DNA of 5,488 bases from Verrucomicrobiales bacterium (GTDB lineage Bacteria > Verrucomicrobiota > Verrucomicrobiia > Limisphaerales > Palsa-1400). Where the stretch lies: the NCBI GenBank assembly GCA_028293405.1, contig JAQGOW010000673.1, positions 1-5,488 of the forward strand, written 5' to 3'. Positions 1 through 5,488 of the stretch are shown piece by piece. The notes beneath the pieces were generated by a model. The model was not told where the DNA came from. It saw only the letters and a program-made list of their open reading frames with translations, and made no database searches. The translations under genes were made by a program, and so were the position numbers. Position 1 is the stretch's first letter, and each line of letters begins with the position of its first letter.

Positions 1-333
1 GGCAGTCAGCTCGGCGAATGCGGGTTGCTGGTTTCCATCGCTTCCATTCATTTCGCCGAAGCGAAGAAATATTTCGACGCCGGTCAGCGCGGTGATCTGA
101 AAGCGTTGCTTTCCCAGCAACGCGAACTTTCTGAAATGATCACCGACATCGTCGCCCTCGGACGAGGCGAAGCGCACATGGACGGTGCTTACGATAAAGT
201 GTTCTGTAAAATTCATGATCAAGAATTTCCGCTCAGGTTGCTTCCGCCTTACGCCGGATTGACTATCGAAACGTTTCAAAAGATTTCCGAGTTGATTCAA
301 CGAAAATATCCGCGCTGGAGAACTGCAAAATGA
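1..333 (+). CDS. Dihydrodipicolinate synthase/N-acetylneuraminate lyase family protein, C-terminal part (5' end outside window)
   Basis: This is the last 110 codons of a gene that is open from base 1; its start lies upstream. The fragment has the helical C-terminal part of the DapA/NanA aldolase family: a segment rich in Ala, Lys and Phe followed by GDLKALLSQQ, then DGAYDKVF and the family-typical FPLRLLPPYAGLT stretch before a final amphipathic helix. Known members are class I (Schiff-base) aldolases or lyases, such as DHDPS, N-acetylneuraminate lyase and 2-keto-3-deoxy-sugar-acid aldolases. The active-site Tyr and Lys lie in the missing part, so the reaction cannot be read here. Next to a sugar-acid dehydratase-like gene and a sialidase-like gene, a 2-keto-3-deoxy-acid aldolase or a sialate lyase is more likely than lysine biosynthesis (inference). 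A TTG at 25 is in frame, but homology-like sequence continues upstream of it, so it is not the start. The stop overlaps the next start as ATGA. Confidence 0.85.
   Translation, partial: GSQLGECGLLVSIASIHFAEAKKYFDAGQRGDLKALLSQQRELSEMITDIVALGRGEAHMDGAYDKVFCKIHDQEFPLRLLPPYAGLTIETFQKISELIQRKYPRWRTAK
317..322 (+). promoter_or_regulatory. Shine-Dalgarno for the sialidase-like gene
   Basis: GGAGAA lies inside the last codons of the DapA-family gene; the GGAG core ends nine bases before the ATG at 330. It supports that ATG as the start, which also places a clean signal peptide at the N terminus. Confidence 0.6.
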
Positions 334-2081
334 AGACCAATTGTTTGTTCGGTGTTTTTCTATTCACCGCTATCACCGCGTTTGCGCAAGACCAGCAATG
401 GGTGGAAGGATTCGACAAGGTTGAATTTTGTCAGAGCACCAACAACTCAAGCCGCGATTTTCGTGGCGTGAAGCGCGGATACATGACCGCTTCGTGGTGG
501 ACAACACAGATCAAAACCAACCACCTGTCCTGGCGGACTGCTGCCGTGCCGAAAAAAGAACCAACAACGTTCTCGTTTATCGGCGCAAGCACCGTCTTGC
601 CGGCTGAGTTTTCCCGCGGGCCAAGAGCAAGGCTGACTGTTAACGGCCAGTATGCATTGACCTTCACCATTGGATTCACCCGCGACATGACATGGAAGGA
701 AGGCGACTACGAACTGAAATACGTTTCCAAACGCGTTGAGTATCCTTTCGGCGGCTCCCATCGCCAATTTGAATTGCACGGCGAGAGCGGTATTTACCAA
801 CTCAGCGTGCCCGAGTCAGCCGTGTCAAAGGGTAAGTCGGTCCTCCTCGACGTGGAACTTTTGCCTTTTGTCGGATGGAGCAACGGCTGGTTCATGGTGA
901 AAGAACGTCGCGATACTTTGAAAGATTCGATGGAAAGCCTCGCCGGAGAAATCAAGTCTTTGCGCGAAGACCTGAACGTTGCCAATGAACAGACACAAAT
1001 CCTTGCCGCAAAGGCTTACCCTGAATTGTTGAACAAACATCAATTCGAACACCAAGTGATTTACGCAAGCGGATTCCGCCATGTGCATCCGGCGGATTTG
1101 ATCAAACTTCAAAATGGCGAATTGCTGGTCATGTTTCGTGAGGGCACCGAGCACATTTCGAATGACGGTGACGTAGTCATGTTGCGCTCACGGGACGGCG
1201 GCAAAACGTGGGGCGATCGACAAGTCATTGGAGCTCTCAAAGATGTTGATGAACGCGAAGGCTGCGGAATCCAATTGCGCGACGGCACTATCCTCGTCGC
1301 CGTTTTCTACAACAATCTTTACGACGTTAATGGCGTTTACCGCGGGCCTACAAAACCCGCTAACGGCATAAATTCTCTCGGCACCTACGTCATCACGTCC
1401 AAAGACAATGGCCATACGTGGGCGGAGCCCAATTACATTGATACGAAAGCGATGCCTTTCAGGAATATGGAAGGGCCAACCGACGCCCCCATCGAAATGC
1501 CGGATGGATCAGTTCTCATGGCGGTCATCGGTTATGGCGTTGGCGGAGACTCAAAGAATGTCGCATCTGTGATGCTGCGTTCGAATGATCGTGGTAAAAG
1601 CTGGAAATACATCTCGACCATCGCCGACGATCCGGGCGGAACACTCGGCAGCTTCATGGAACCGGGAATCGTGCGAACGAGATTCGGACGGATTGTGGCG
1701 GGGTTGCGCAATCACGGAAACGATCACGCCATTTACACGACCTACTCAGACGATAGTGGCATGACTTGGGCAACTCCCCGAAAAACAGCGATGATTGGAC
1801 ATCCCGTCGATCTGATTCAGCTTACCGACGGTCGAATCATGGCAACCTATTCCATTCGGCCCGGACGCCAAACCACACCGGGCGGCATCCGTGCCTGTTT
1901 CAGCCATGACGACGGCAAAACCTGGGATATCTCGACAGAAGTGTCCTTGCGGAGCGATTTCCTCAACTGGGATATCGGATATCCCGAGTCCATGGAAATG
2001 CCGGACGGGAAAGTGCTCACCGTGTATTACTACAACTTGTTTGGAAAATACTTTATCGGTGGCACGTCGTGGAGACCTTAA
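330..2081 (+). CDS. Secreted sialidase-like BNR/Asp-box protein with N-terminal beta domain and coiled coil
   Basis: 583 residues. Residues 1-19 look like a Sec signal peptide (MKTN, a hydrophobic core, then AFA before QD), so it is probably exported. Residues about 24-190 form a beta-rich domain I cannot name. Residues about 192-228 (KERRDTLKDS onward) have heptad-like charged/Leu spacing and probably form a coiled coil. From about 240 to the end is a six-bladed sialidase-type propeller with five Asp boxes of form S-x-D-x-G-x-T/S-W at 287, 357, 418, 473 and 525. Candidate GH33-like catalytic residues are R250 (GFRHVHP, a loose match to FRIP), E444 (FMEPG), R460 and Y551 (DIGYPESM, the expected place of the nucleophilic Tyr). 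Family members release sialic acid or other sugars from glycans, but many environmental BNR proteins have untested specificity. Start and stop overlap both neighbours, implying translational coupling. Confident of the fold, much less of true sialidase activity. Confidence 0.86.
   Translation: MKTNCLFGVFLFTAITAFAQDQQWVEGFDKVEFCQSTNNSSRDFRGVKRGYMTASWWTTQIKTNHLSWRTAAVPKKEPTTFSFIGASTVLPAEFSRGPRARLTVNGQYALTFTIGFTRDMTWKEGDYELKYVSKRVEYPFGGSHRQFELHGESGIYQLSVPESAVSKGKSVLLDVELLPFVGWSNGWFMVKERRDTLKDSMESLAGEIKSLREDLNVANEQTQILAAKAYPELLNKHQFEHQVIYASGFRHVHPADLIKLQNGELLVMFREGTEHISNDGDVVMLRSRDGGKTWGDRQVIGALKDVDEREGCGIQLRDGTILVAVFYNNLYDVNGVYRGPTKPANGINSLGTYVITSKDNGHTWAEPNYIDTKAMPFRNMEGPTDAPIEMPDGSVLMAVIGYGVGGDSKNVASVMLRSNDRGKSWKYISTIADDPGGTLGSFMEPGIVRTRFGRIVAGLRNHGNDHAIYTTYSDDSGMTWATPRKTAMIGHPVDLIQLTDGRIMATYSIRPGRQTTPGGIRACFSHDDGKTWDISTEVSLRSDFLNWDIGYPESMEMPDGKVLTVYYYNLFGKYFIGGTSWRP
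1969..1985 (+). repeat. Perfect 8+1+8 inverted repeat inside the coding region
   Basis: GGGATATC and GATATCCC flank a single central G. The repeat encodes W-D-I-G-Y-P, which includes the presumed catalytic Tyr. A copy of CTGGGATATC also occurs about 45 bases upstream, encoding another W-D-I. The codon content explains the sequence, so a regulatory role is unsupported. Confidence 0.4.
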
Positions 2082-3043
2082 CGTCTAAACACCATCGCCT
2101 CGCTGTGCAGCTATCGAAAATAAAACTCATCATTCTTTTTTCCTTGGCTGTTCTCGCGCGACGGGAACTGCGAGCAGAGGCTCTGGATGAGTTTTGGAAA
2201 GACACCCGGGAACGATTGGCGAAGGTGACGATGGATGCAAAAGTGGAACCGGTGGTAGAAGCGATTCCATATAAGAAGTATAGAATCACTTTGCGCAGCC
2301 TCGATGGGATTGCTTTTCGCGCCTTACTTTCTTTGCCGATCCAAGGGGAAGCTCCAGCCAGACCGTGGCCGGTCATTATCACTGTGCCGGGTTACGGTGG
2401 AATGCAACAAGGGGTGATGCTCAGTGAATGCCAGCGCGGATACGCAATCCTTCAGGTTTTCCCGCGTGGCCAAGGCGAATCCAAAGAGTTGTGGGAGATC
2501 AAAGGCGATAAACTCACCGGGCAACTCGATCAACCCGAAGGCGCATATTATCAGGGTGCTTATGCCGACGTGATCCGTGCGATCGATTTTGCGGTGTCAC
2601 GCGAAGATTTCGACCATAATCGCATCGCCCTTGTCGCAACAAGCCAGGGCGGCGGCATTTGCCTCGCAATCGCCGCGCTAGATTCGCGGGTAAAGGCGGT
2701 GGTCGCGCACCTTCCCTTCCTTTGCAATTTTCCTATTGCTGCGCGCACGCCTAATTCACTCGTGAAACAACTGCTCGATCAGGCAAAGCGCAACGACGAA
2801 ACGGCGCTGCAGACGCTCAGTTATTTTGATCCGCTTCAACTCGCGCCGCAACTGCGCGCGCCGGTGTTGATGAGCGCAGGCGGCAAGGATAAAACTTGCT
2901 CGCTGCCAACGATAGAATCGGTTTACAAACGGCTGCCTGCCGGGAAGAAGACGCTGAAAGTTTATCCGAATCTCACGCACACCAGTTGCCTTAGTTTTTA
3001 TAACCTTACGTGGCCATGGCTTGACCAACAGCTCCGAAAATGA
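2069..3043 (+). CDS. Acetyl xylan esterase-like (CE7-type) alpha/beta hydrolase, probably exported
   Basis: 324 residues with the GTG at 2069 as start, overlapping the previous gene by 13 bases; a GGTGG at 2058-2062 is a weak ribosome site. A second GTG at 2105 would remove 12 residues and leave a shorter signal sequence. Residues about 17-30 (KIKLIILFSLAVLA) form a hydrophobic signal or anchor, unusually followed by RRE. The mature part opens with LDEFWKDTRERL, typical of the acetyl xylan esterase/cephalosporin C deacetylase family. Next come GYGG (108-111), RGQG (133-136), the nucleophile elbow ATSQGGG (Ser192), D274 in GGKDKTC and H304 in LTHTS, giving a complete Ser-Asp-His triad. Known CE7 enzymes remove acetyl groups from small acylated sugars. 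The classical G-x-S-Q-G and H-E motifs are altered here to A-x-S-Q-G and H-T. In this cluster it would deacylate the glycan or sugar that its neighbours process (inference). Confidence 0.86.
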   Translation: METLTSKHHRLAVQLSKIKLIILFSLAVLARRELRAEALDEFWKDTRERLAKVTMDAKVEPVVEAIPYKKYRITLRSLDGIAFRALLSLPIQGEAPARPWPVIITVPGYGGMQQGVMLSECQRGYAILQVFPRGQGESKELWEIKGDKLTGQLDQPEGAYYQGAYADVIRAIDFAVSREDFDHNRIALVATSQGGGICLAIAALDSRVKAVVAHLPFLCNFPIAARTPNSLVKQLLDQAKRNDETALQTLSYFDPLQLAPQLRAPVLMSAGGKDKTCSLPTIESVYKRLPAGKKTLKVYPNLTHTSCLSFYNLTWPWLDQQLRK

Positions 3044-4251
3044 AAATCACCGACGTCCGAACGACTTTGCTCACCGGTCCTTGCACGAACGATCCGTTCC
3101 TGCGCGAAGCACGCAAATTGCGCAGCGCCGCGTTCATCGAAATTTTCACCGACGTTGGAACAATCGGCATCGGCGAAACCTACGCTGGCTATTTTTGCCC
3201 CGAAGTCGTTCCGTCGATTGTCGAATTCTTCAAACCGATTCTCATCGGCCAGACTGTGGAAGATATCCCCGAACTTTGGCGACGCATGTATCACTGCGGC
3301 AATTTCTGGTGCCGCGTTGGTCTCGGCGTCATAGTGCTAAACGGGATCGAAGCCGCGCTCTGGGATTTGAAGGGAAAACTTCTCGGCCAACCGGTTCACG
3401 CGCTCCTGGGTGGTCGCAAATACAAAAAACTTCCGTGCTACGCCACCGGCGGACCGAGCAATTATCCAAAAGAGCGGCTGGCGAAAAAAATCGACCATTA
3501 TTTTTCGCTCGGGTTTCGAGGGCTAAAAGTCGGCGCGGGCAGCCTTGGTCCCGATGGCTGGTATATGCCGACTGGAGCAAAAGAAGCGGCAGATTTTGAA
3601 GCTGACAAATTTGCGTTCATGCGTTGTCACGCCGGGAAAGACGCTTGGCTGGCAATGGACGCACATATGGGCAACAACCATGTGACGACGTGGTCGGTCG
3701 AAGTTGCGACCGCGGTGGCGCGCGCCATCGAGCCGTTTGATCCATTTTTCCTCGAAGAACCGCTGCACTATACCGACCCGTGGGGCTACGCAGAACTGTG
3801 CAAAGCAACTTCAACTCCAATCGCCGGTGGCGAGTGCCTCACCGCCGCATATGAATGGCGGGTGTTCGCTGAACAGGATTCTTTCGACATCGGCCAGCCC
3901 GACGCCTCATTCACCGGCGGACTTTGTGAATTCCTCGTCGTTGCCGAAATGTTGAACAAGCGCAGCAGAAAAATCGCAACACACGCTTGGGGCGCTGGCG
4001 GGTCGCTGATGCAGAATGTCCATTGCGGTTTTGCCGCGGCCAACACCGCGATTCTCGAAATCCCGCCCGACTACGCTGGCCTGCATTCCGAAATCATTGA
4101 CGGTGGCCTCGTGATTACAGACGGCTATGTTCTACCTCCGGACCGGCCCGGACTCGGCATTGTGCTCACAGACGAAATCAAGAGCCGCTATCCTTTCAAA
4201 CCCGGCAGCGGTGAATTCAACAGCGTACCCGGTAAAATTTTGAAGGACTAA
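3040..4251 (+). CDS. Enolase-superfamily enzyme, mandelate racemase subgroup, probable acid-sugar dehydratase
   Basis: 403 residues, a normal full length for the family. The N-terminal capping domain (1-about 125) begins MKITDVRTTLLTG; the TIM-like barrel follows. Metal ligands are D207 (AMDAH), E239 (FLEEP) and E265 (AGGEC). The His-Asp dyad of the mandelate racemase subgroup is H315 (ATHAW) with D288 (GQPDAS), and E340 (ILEIP) fits the last conserved acid. The second-strand motif, normally K-x-K, is K163-V-G165, so the usual lysine base is missing. D207-A-H209 instead puts a His after the metal Asp, as in D-galactonate dehydratase, where that His acts as acid. This suggests Mg-dependent dehydration of an aldonic or uronic-type acid to a 2-keto-3-deoxy acid, in the cytoplasm (no signal peptide). 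The partner aldolase would be the DapA-family gene upstream. The start overlaps the previous stop as ATGA and has no obvious Shine-Dalgarno, so coupled translation is likely. The exact substrate is unknown. Confidence 0.92.
   Translation: MKITDVRTTLLTGPCTNDPFLREARKLRSAAFIEIFTDVGTIGIGETYAGYFCPEVVPSIVEFFKPILIGQTVEDIPELWRRMYHCGNFWCRVGLGVIVLNGIEAALWDLKGKLLGQPVHALLGGRKYKKLPCYATGGPSNYPKERLAKKIDHYFSLGFRGLKVGAGSLGPDGWYMPTGAKEAADFEADKFAFMRCHAGKDAWLAMDAHMGNNHVTTWSVEVATAVARAIEPFDPFFLEEPLHYTDPWGYAELCKATSTPIAGGECLTAAYEWRVFAEQDSFDIGQPDASFTGGLCEFLVVAEMLNKRSRKIATHAWGAGGSLMQNVHCGFAAANTAILEIPPDYAGLHSEIIDGGLVITDGYVLPPDRPGLGIVLTDEIKSRYPFKPGSGEFNSVPGKILKD
4243..4247 (+). promoter_or_regulatory. Shine-Dalgarno for the dehydrogenase gene
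   Basis: AAGGA lies in the final codons of the enolase-superfamily gene and ends ten bases before the ATG at 4258. It is one of the two clear ribosome sites in the cluster and fixes this start, which also gives the usual MKIVIDV first strand. Confidence 0.6.
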
Positions 4252-4257
4252 TATCCA

Positions 4258-5268
4258 ATGAAAATTGTCATTGATGTCACCGTCCACGAACCGGCCTTGG
4301 TTGCCTTAGAAAAACGAGCCGATTGCGAAATTGAATTAATCAATCCCCCCGAAGAGCGCTCGCGCAACCTCGATCCAAAAATCATTGGCGACGCGGACAT
4401 TTTGTTTTGCACCTTTCCACCAACTAACCATGCGGTGATGCAGAACTTGAAATGGATTCAGATCGCTTCCGTCGGTTACACCCAATTGTTCGGGCTCAAC
4501 CTGCCGACGCGCGGTGTCCGCGCGACCAACGCCCGCGGATGTTTCGATGTGCCGATTGCTGAGTGGAACATCGCGATGATGGTCAATCTGGTGCGCGACT
4601 TCCGGCAAATGAATCGCAATCAAGACGGGGCGGTGTGGGATCGCTCCGCGACTTTTCAGCGAGAGCTGCGCGGCGCAACCGTCGGGTTTTGGGGCTATGG
4701 CGGCATCGGTCGGGAAACGGCCCGACTGGCCAAACAAATGGGATTGCGCGTTCACGTTTTAACGCGAAATGGCGTCGAGCCAACTCGAAATATTTACACC
4801 GTCGCCGGCACCGGCGACCCAGATGGCGTATTGCCCGATCGCGTTTTTAGGAACGGTGACGAACTGGAATTCTTGCGCGATCTGGATTTTTTAATTCTGG
4901 CGCTGCCCCTGACAAAAACAACCGAAGGTCTGATCGGCGAGTGCGAACTGCAAGCATTGCCGCGCCACGCGTTTATTTTAAATCCAGCGCGTGGGCCGAT
5001 CATCAGGCAAGACGCGCTCGTCCGCGCCCTTCGCGAAAAGTGGATTGCCGGCGCCGCCCTCGACACGCATTACCAATATCCAATGCCGCCCGACCATCCA
5101 CTTTGGAAATTTCCGAATGTCATTTTCACACCGCACATTTCTGGTTCCAGCTTGAGCCCAAATTTCAAACAACGCTTATGGGAAATTTTCTTGCTCAACG
5201 TGGAACGTTTTGTGCGCGGCGAACCCTTGCTCAACGAACTCTCCGCTGCACAATTAAACGGCGCTTAA
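4258..5268 (+). CDS. NAD-dependent D-2-hydroxyacid dehydrogenase family protein with altered catalytic Glu
   Basis: 336 residues, typical family length, no signal peptide. The catalytic (substrate) domain is split around the NAD domain. The Rossmann motif is G146-Y-G148-G149-I-G151 within TVGFWGYGGIGRETA. R245 (NPARGP) is the conserved substrate-binding Arg, and H293 (TPHISGS) the catalytic His. Members interconvert 2-keto acids and D-2-hydroxy acids, for example glyoxylate/glycolate, hydroxypyruvate/glycerate or phosphoglycerate. Two oddities stand out. The segment normally read as LDVFxxEPLP is LDTHYQYPMP here, with Tyr274 where the triad Glu is expected. The loop after the second NAD-domain strand (about residues 172-200, with GTGDPDG) is longer than in ordinary members. 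The gene follows the dehydratase by six bases, so it probably handles a keto or hydroxy acid from the same pathway (inference). Reduced or changed activity is possible, but strong conservation elsewhere argues against a dead gene. Confidence 0.92.
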   Translation: MKIVIDVTVHEPALVALEKRADCEIELINPPEERSRNLDPKIIGDADILFCTFPPTNHAVMQNLKWIQIASVGYTQLFGLNLPTRGVRATNARGCFDVPIAEWNIAMMVNLVRDFRQMNRNQDGAVWDRSATFQRELRGATVGFWGYGGIGRETARLAKQMGLRVHVLTRNGVEPTRNIYTVAGTGDPDGVLPDRVFRNGDELEFLRDLDFLILALPLTKTTEGLIGECELQALPRHAFILNPARGPIIRQDALVRALREKWIAGAALDTHYQYPMPPDHPLWKFPNVIFTPHISGSSLSPNFKQRLWEIFLLNVERFVRGEPLLNELSAAQLNGA

Positions 5269-5488
5269 TGAGGCGACGACTACGGTGCACGAGGACGCTG
5301 ACATTCTGGCGTTTCGTATCATGGTTATCGACTCTGTTTCGAGTGAGCCCGTGACGGTTCTACCCGGACAACAAAACTGTTGGTGACAAAGCGATTGTCT
5401 GTGCGGCGCGGGAGAGTTGGCGCACAGCTGGCTCGATTACATTGGTCTACATTTTGAGGCTGAGTCACTTGGTTGGAGACAATCATCA
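5269..5488. other. Downstream region without a convincing gene
   Basis: After the dehydrogenase stop I see no recognisable gene on either strand. A 28-codon frame starts at 5268 in a TAATG junction and ends at 5354; its Arg/Trp-rich product matches nothing I know. Two forward frames stay open from about 5355 to the window end without a good start, and a 53-codon reverse frame covers 5325-5486. None has a ribosome site or motif. This is probably the 3' flank of the cluster, but the 5' part of a gene continuing past the window, or an eroded gene, cannot be excluded. Confidence 0.5.
5399..5427 (+). terminator. Possible hairpin downstream of the cluster
   Basis: CTGTGCG and CGCACAG are perfect 7-base inverted arms around a 15-base loop, 130 bases after the last stop. 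No run of T follows, so it is not a classical intrinsic terminator; it could be a weak or factor-assisted stop, or chance. Confidence 0.25.

Noticed and set aside
1969..1985. Inverted repeat as an operator or attachment site
   Set aside because: It encodes the conserved W-D-I-G-Y-P segment around the presumed nucleophile, deep inside a gene, so protein constraint explains it.
3021..3599. 192-codon forward frame over the enolase-superfamily gene
   Set aside because: Its product is a low-complexity Arg/Ser-rich translation in the wrong frame; the 3040-4251 frame has all the catalytic motifs.
4336..4755. 139-codon reverse frame within the dehydrogenase
   Set aside because: It lies fully antisense to a strongly conserved gene and shows no family motif or ribosome site.
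4941..5354. 137-codon forward frame overlapping the dehydrogenase end
   Set aside because: It runs in a second frame through conserved dehydrogenase sequence, is rich in Arg and has no recognisable motif, so it is a shadow of the real gene.
5369..5384. CAACA/TGTTG mini-hairpin as terminator
   Set aside because: The stem has only five pairs, low stability and no T run.
5325..5486. 53-codon reverse frame in the 3' flank
   Set aside because: The product has no hydrophobic pattern or known motif and no ribosome site could be judged at the window edge; too weak to call a gene.
1..5488. tRNA, rRNA, CRISPR array, insertion sequence or phage elements
   Set aside because: No spaced direct repeats, transposase motifs, terminal repeats or RNA-like cloverleaf sequence were seen; almost all of the window is explained by five metabolic genes.

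Overview
The window is one tightly packed, all-forward gene cluster. It holds a truncated dihydrodipicolinate-synthase-family aldolase/lyase, a secreted BNR/Asp-box sialidase-like protein, a secreted acetyl-xylan-esterase-like alpha/beta hydrolase (CE7-like), a mandelate-racemase-type enolase-superfamily enzyme and an NAD-dependent D-2-hydroxyacid dehydrogenase. The combination of sialidase-like and esterase proteins carrying N-terminal signals with cytoplasmic sugar-acid enzymes, the moderate GC content, and sequence styles such as the C-terminal PDGKVLTVYYY segment of the BNR protein recall Verrucomicrobiota or Planctomycetota. That assignment is inferred from family resemblance; no marker gene is present.

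Layout: bases 1-333 are the end of the DapA-family gene. It overlaps the sialidase-like gene (330-2081) by an ATGA junction. The esterase gene (about 2069-3043) begins within or just after the end of the sialidase-like gene, and overlaps the enolase-superfamily gene (3040-4251) by a second ATGA. The dehydrogenase (4258-5268) follows after six bases with a good Shine-Dalgarno. The last 220 bases hold no convincing gene, only a small hairpin and short open frames. The absence of internal promoter-sized gaps points to one transcript that begins upstream of the window.

Working model (inference): the sialidase-like hydrolase and the esterase act outside the cytoplasm on an acylated glycan. The released acidic sugar would then be dehydrated by the enolase-superfamily enzyme to a 2-keto-3-deoxy acid, split by the DapA-family aldolase, and a 2-keto acid reduced (or a 2-hydroxy acid oxidised) by the dehydrogenase. 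No transporter, kinase or regulator is visible, so the substrate cannot be fixed from this window.

The most notable details are altered catalytic motifs. The enolase-superfamily enzyme has K-x-G in place of K-x-K but carries D-x-H plus a His-Asp dyad, as in acid-sugar dehydratases of the galactonate-dehydratase type. The dehydrogenase has Tyr where the catalytic Glu normally lies and an enlarged loop in its NAD domain. The esterase keeps the CE7 RGQ motif but has A-x-S-Q-G and H-T in place of G-x-S-Q-G and H-E. The sialidase-like protein has an unrecognised beta-rich N-terminal domain joined to its propeller by a predicted coiled coil.
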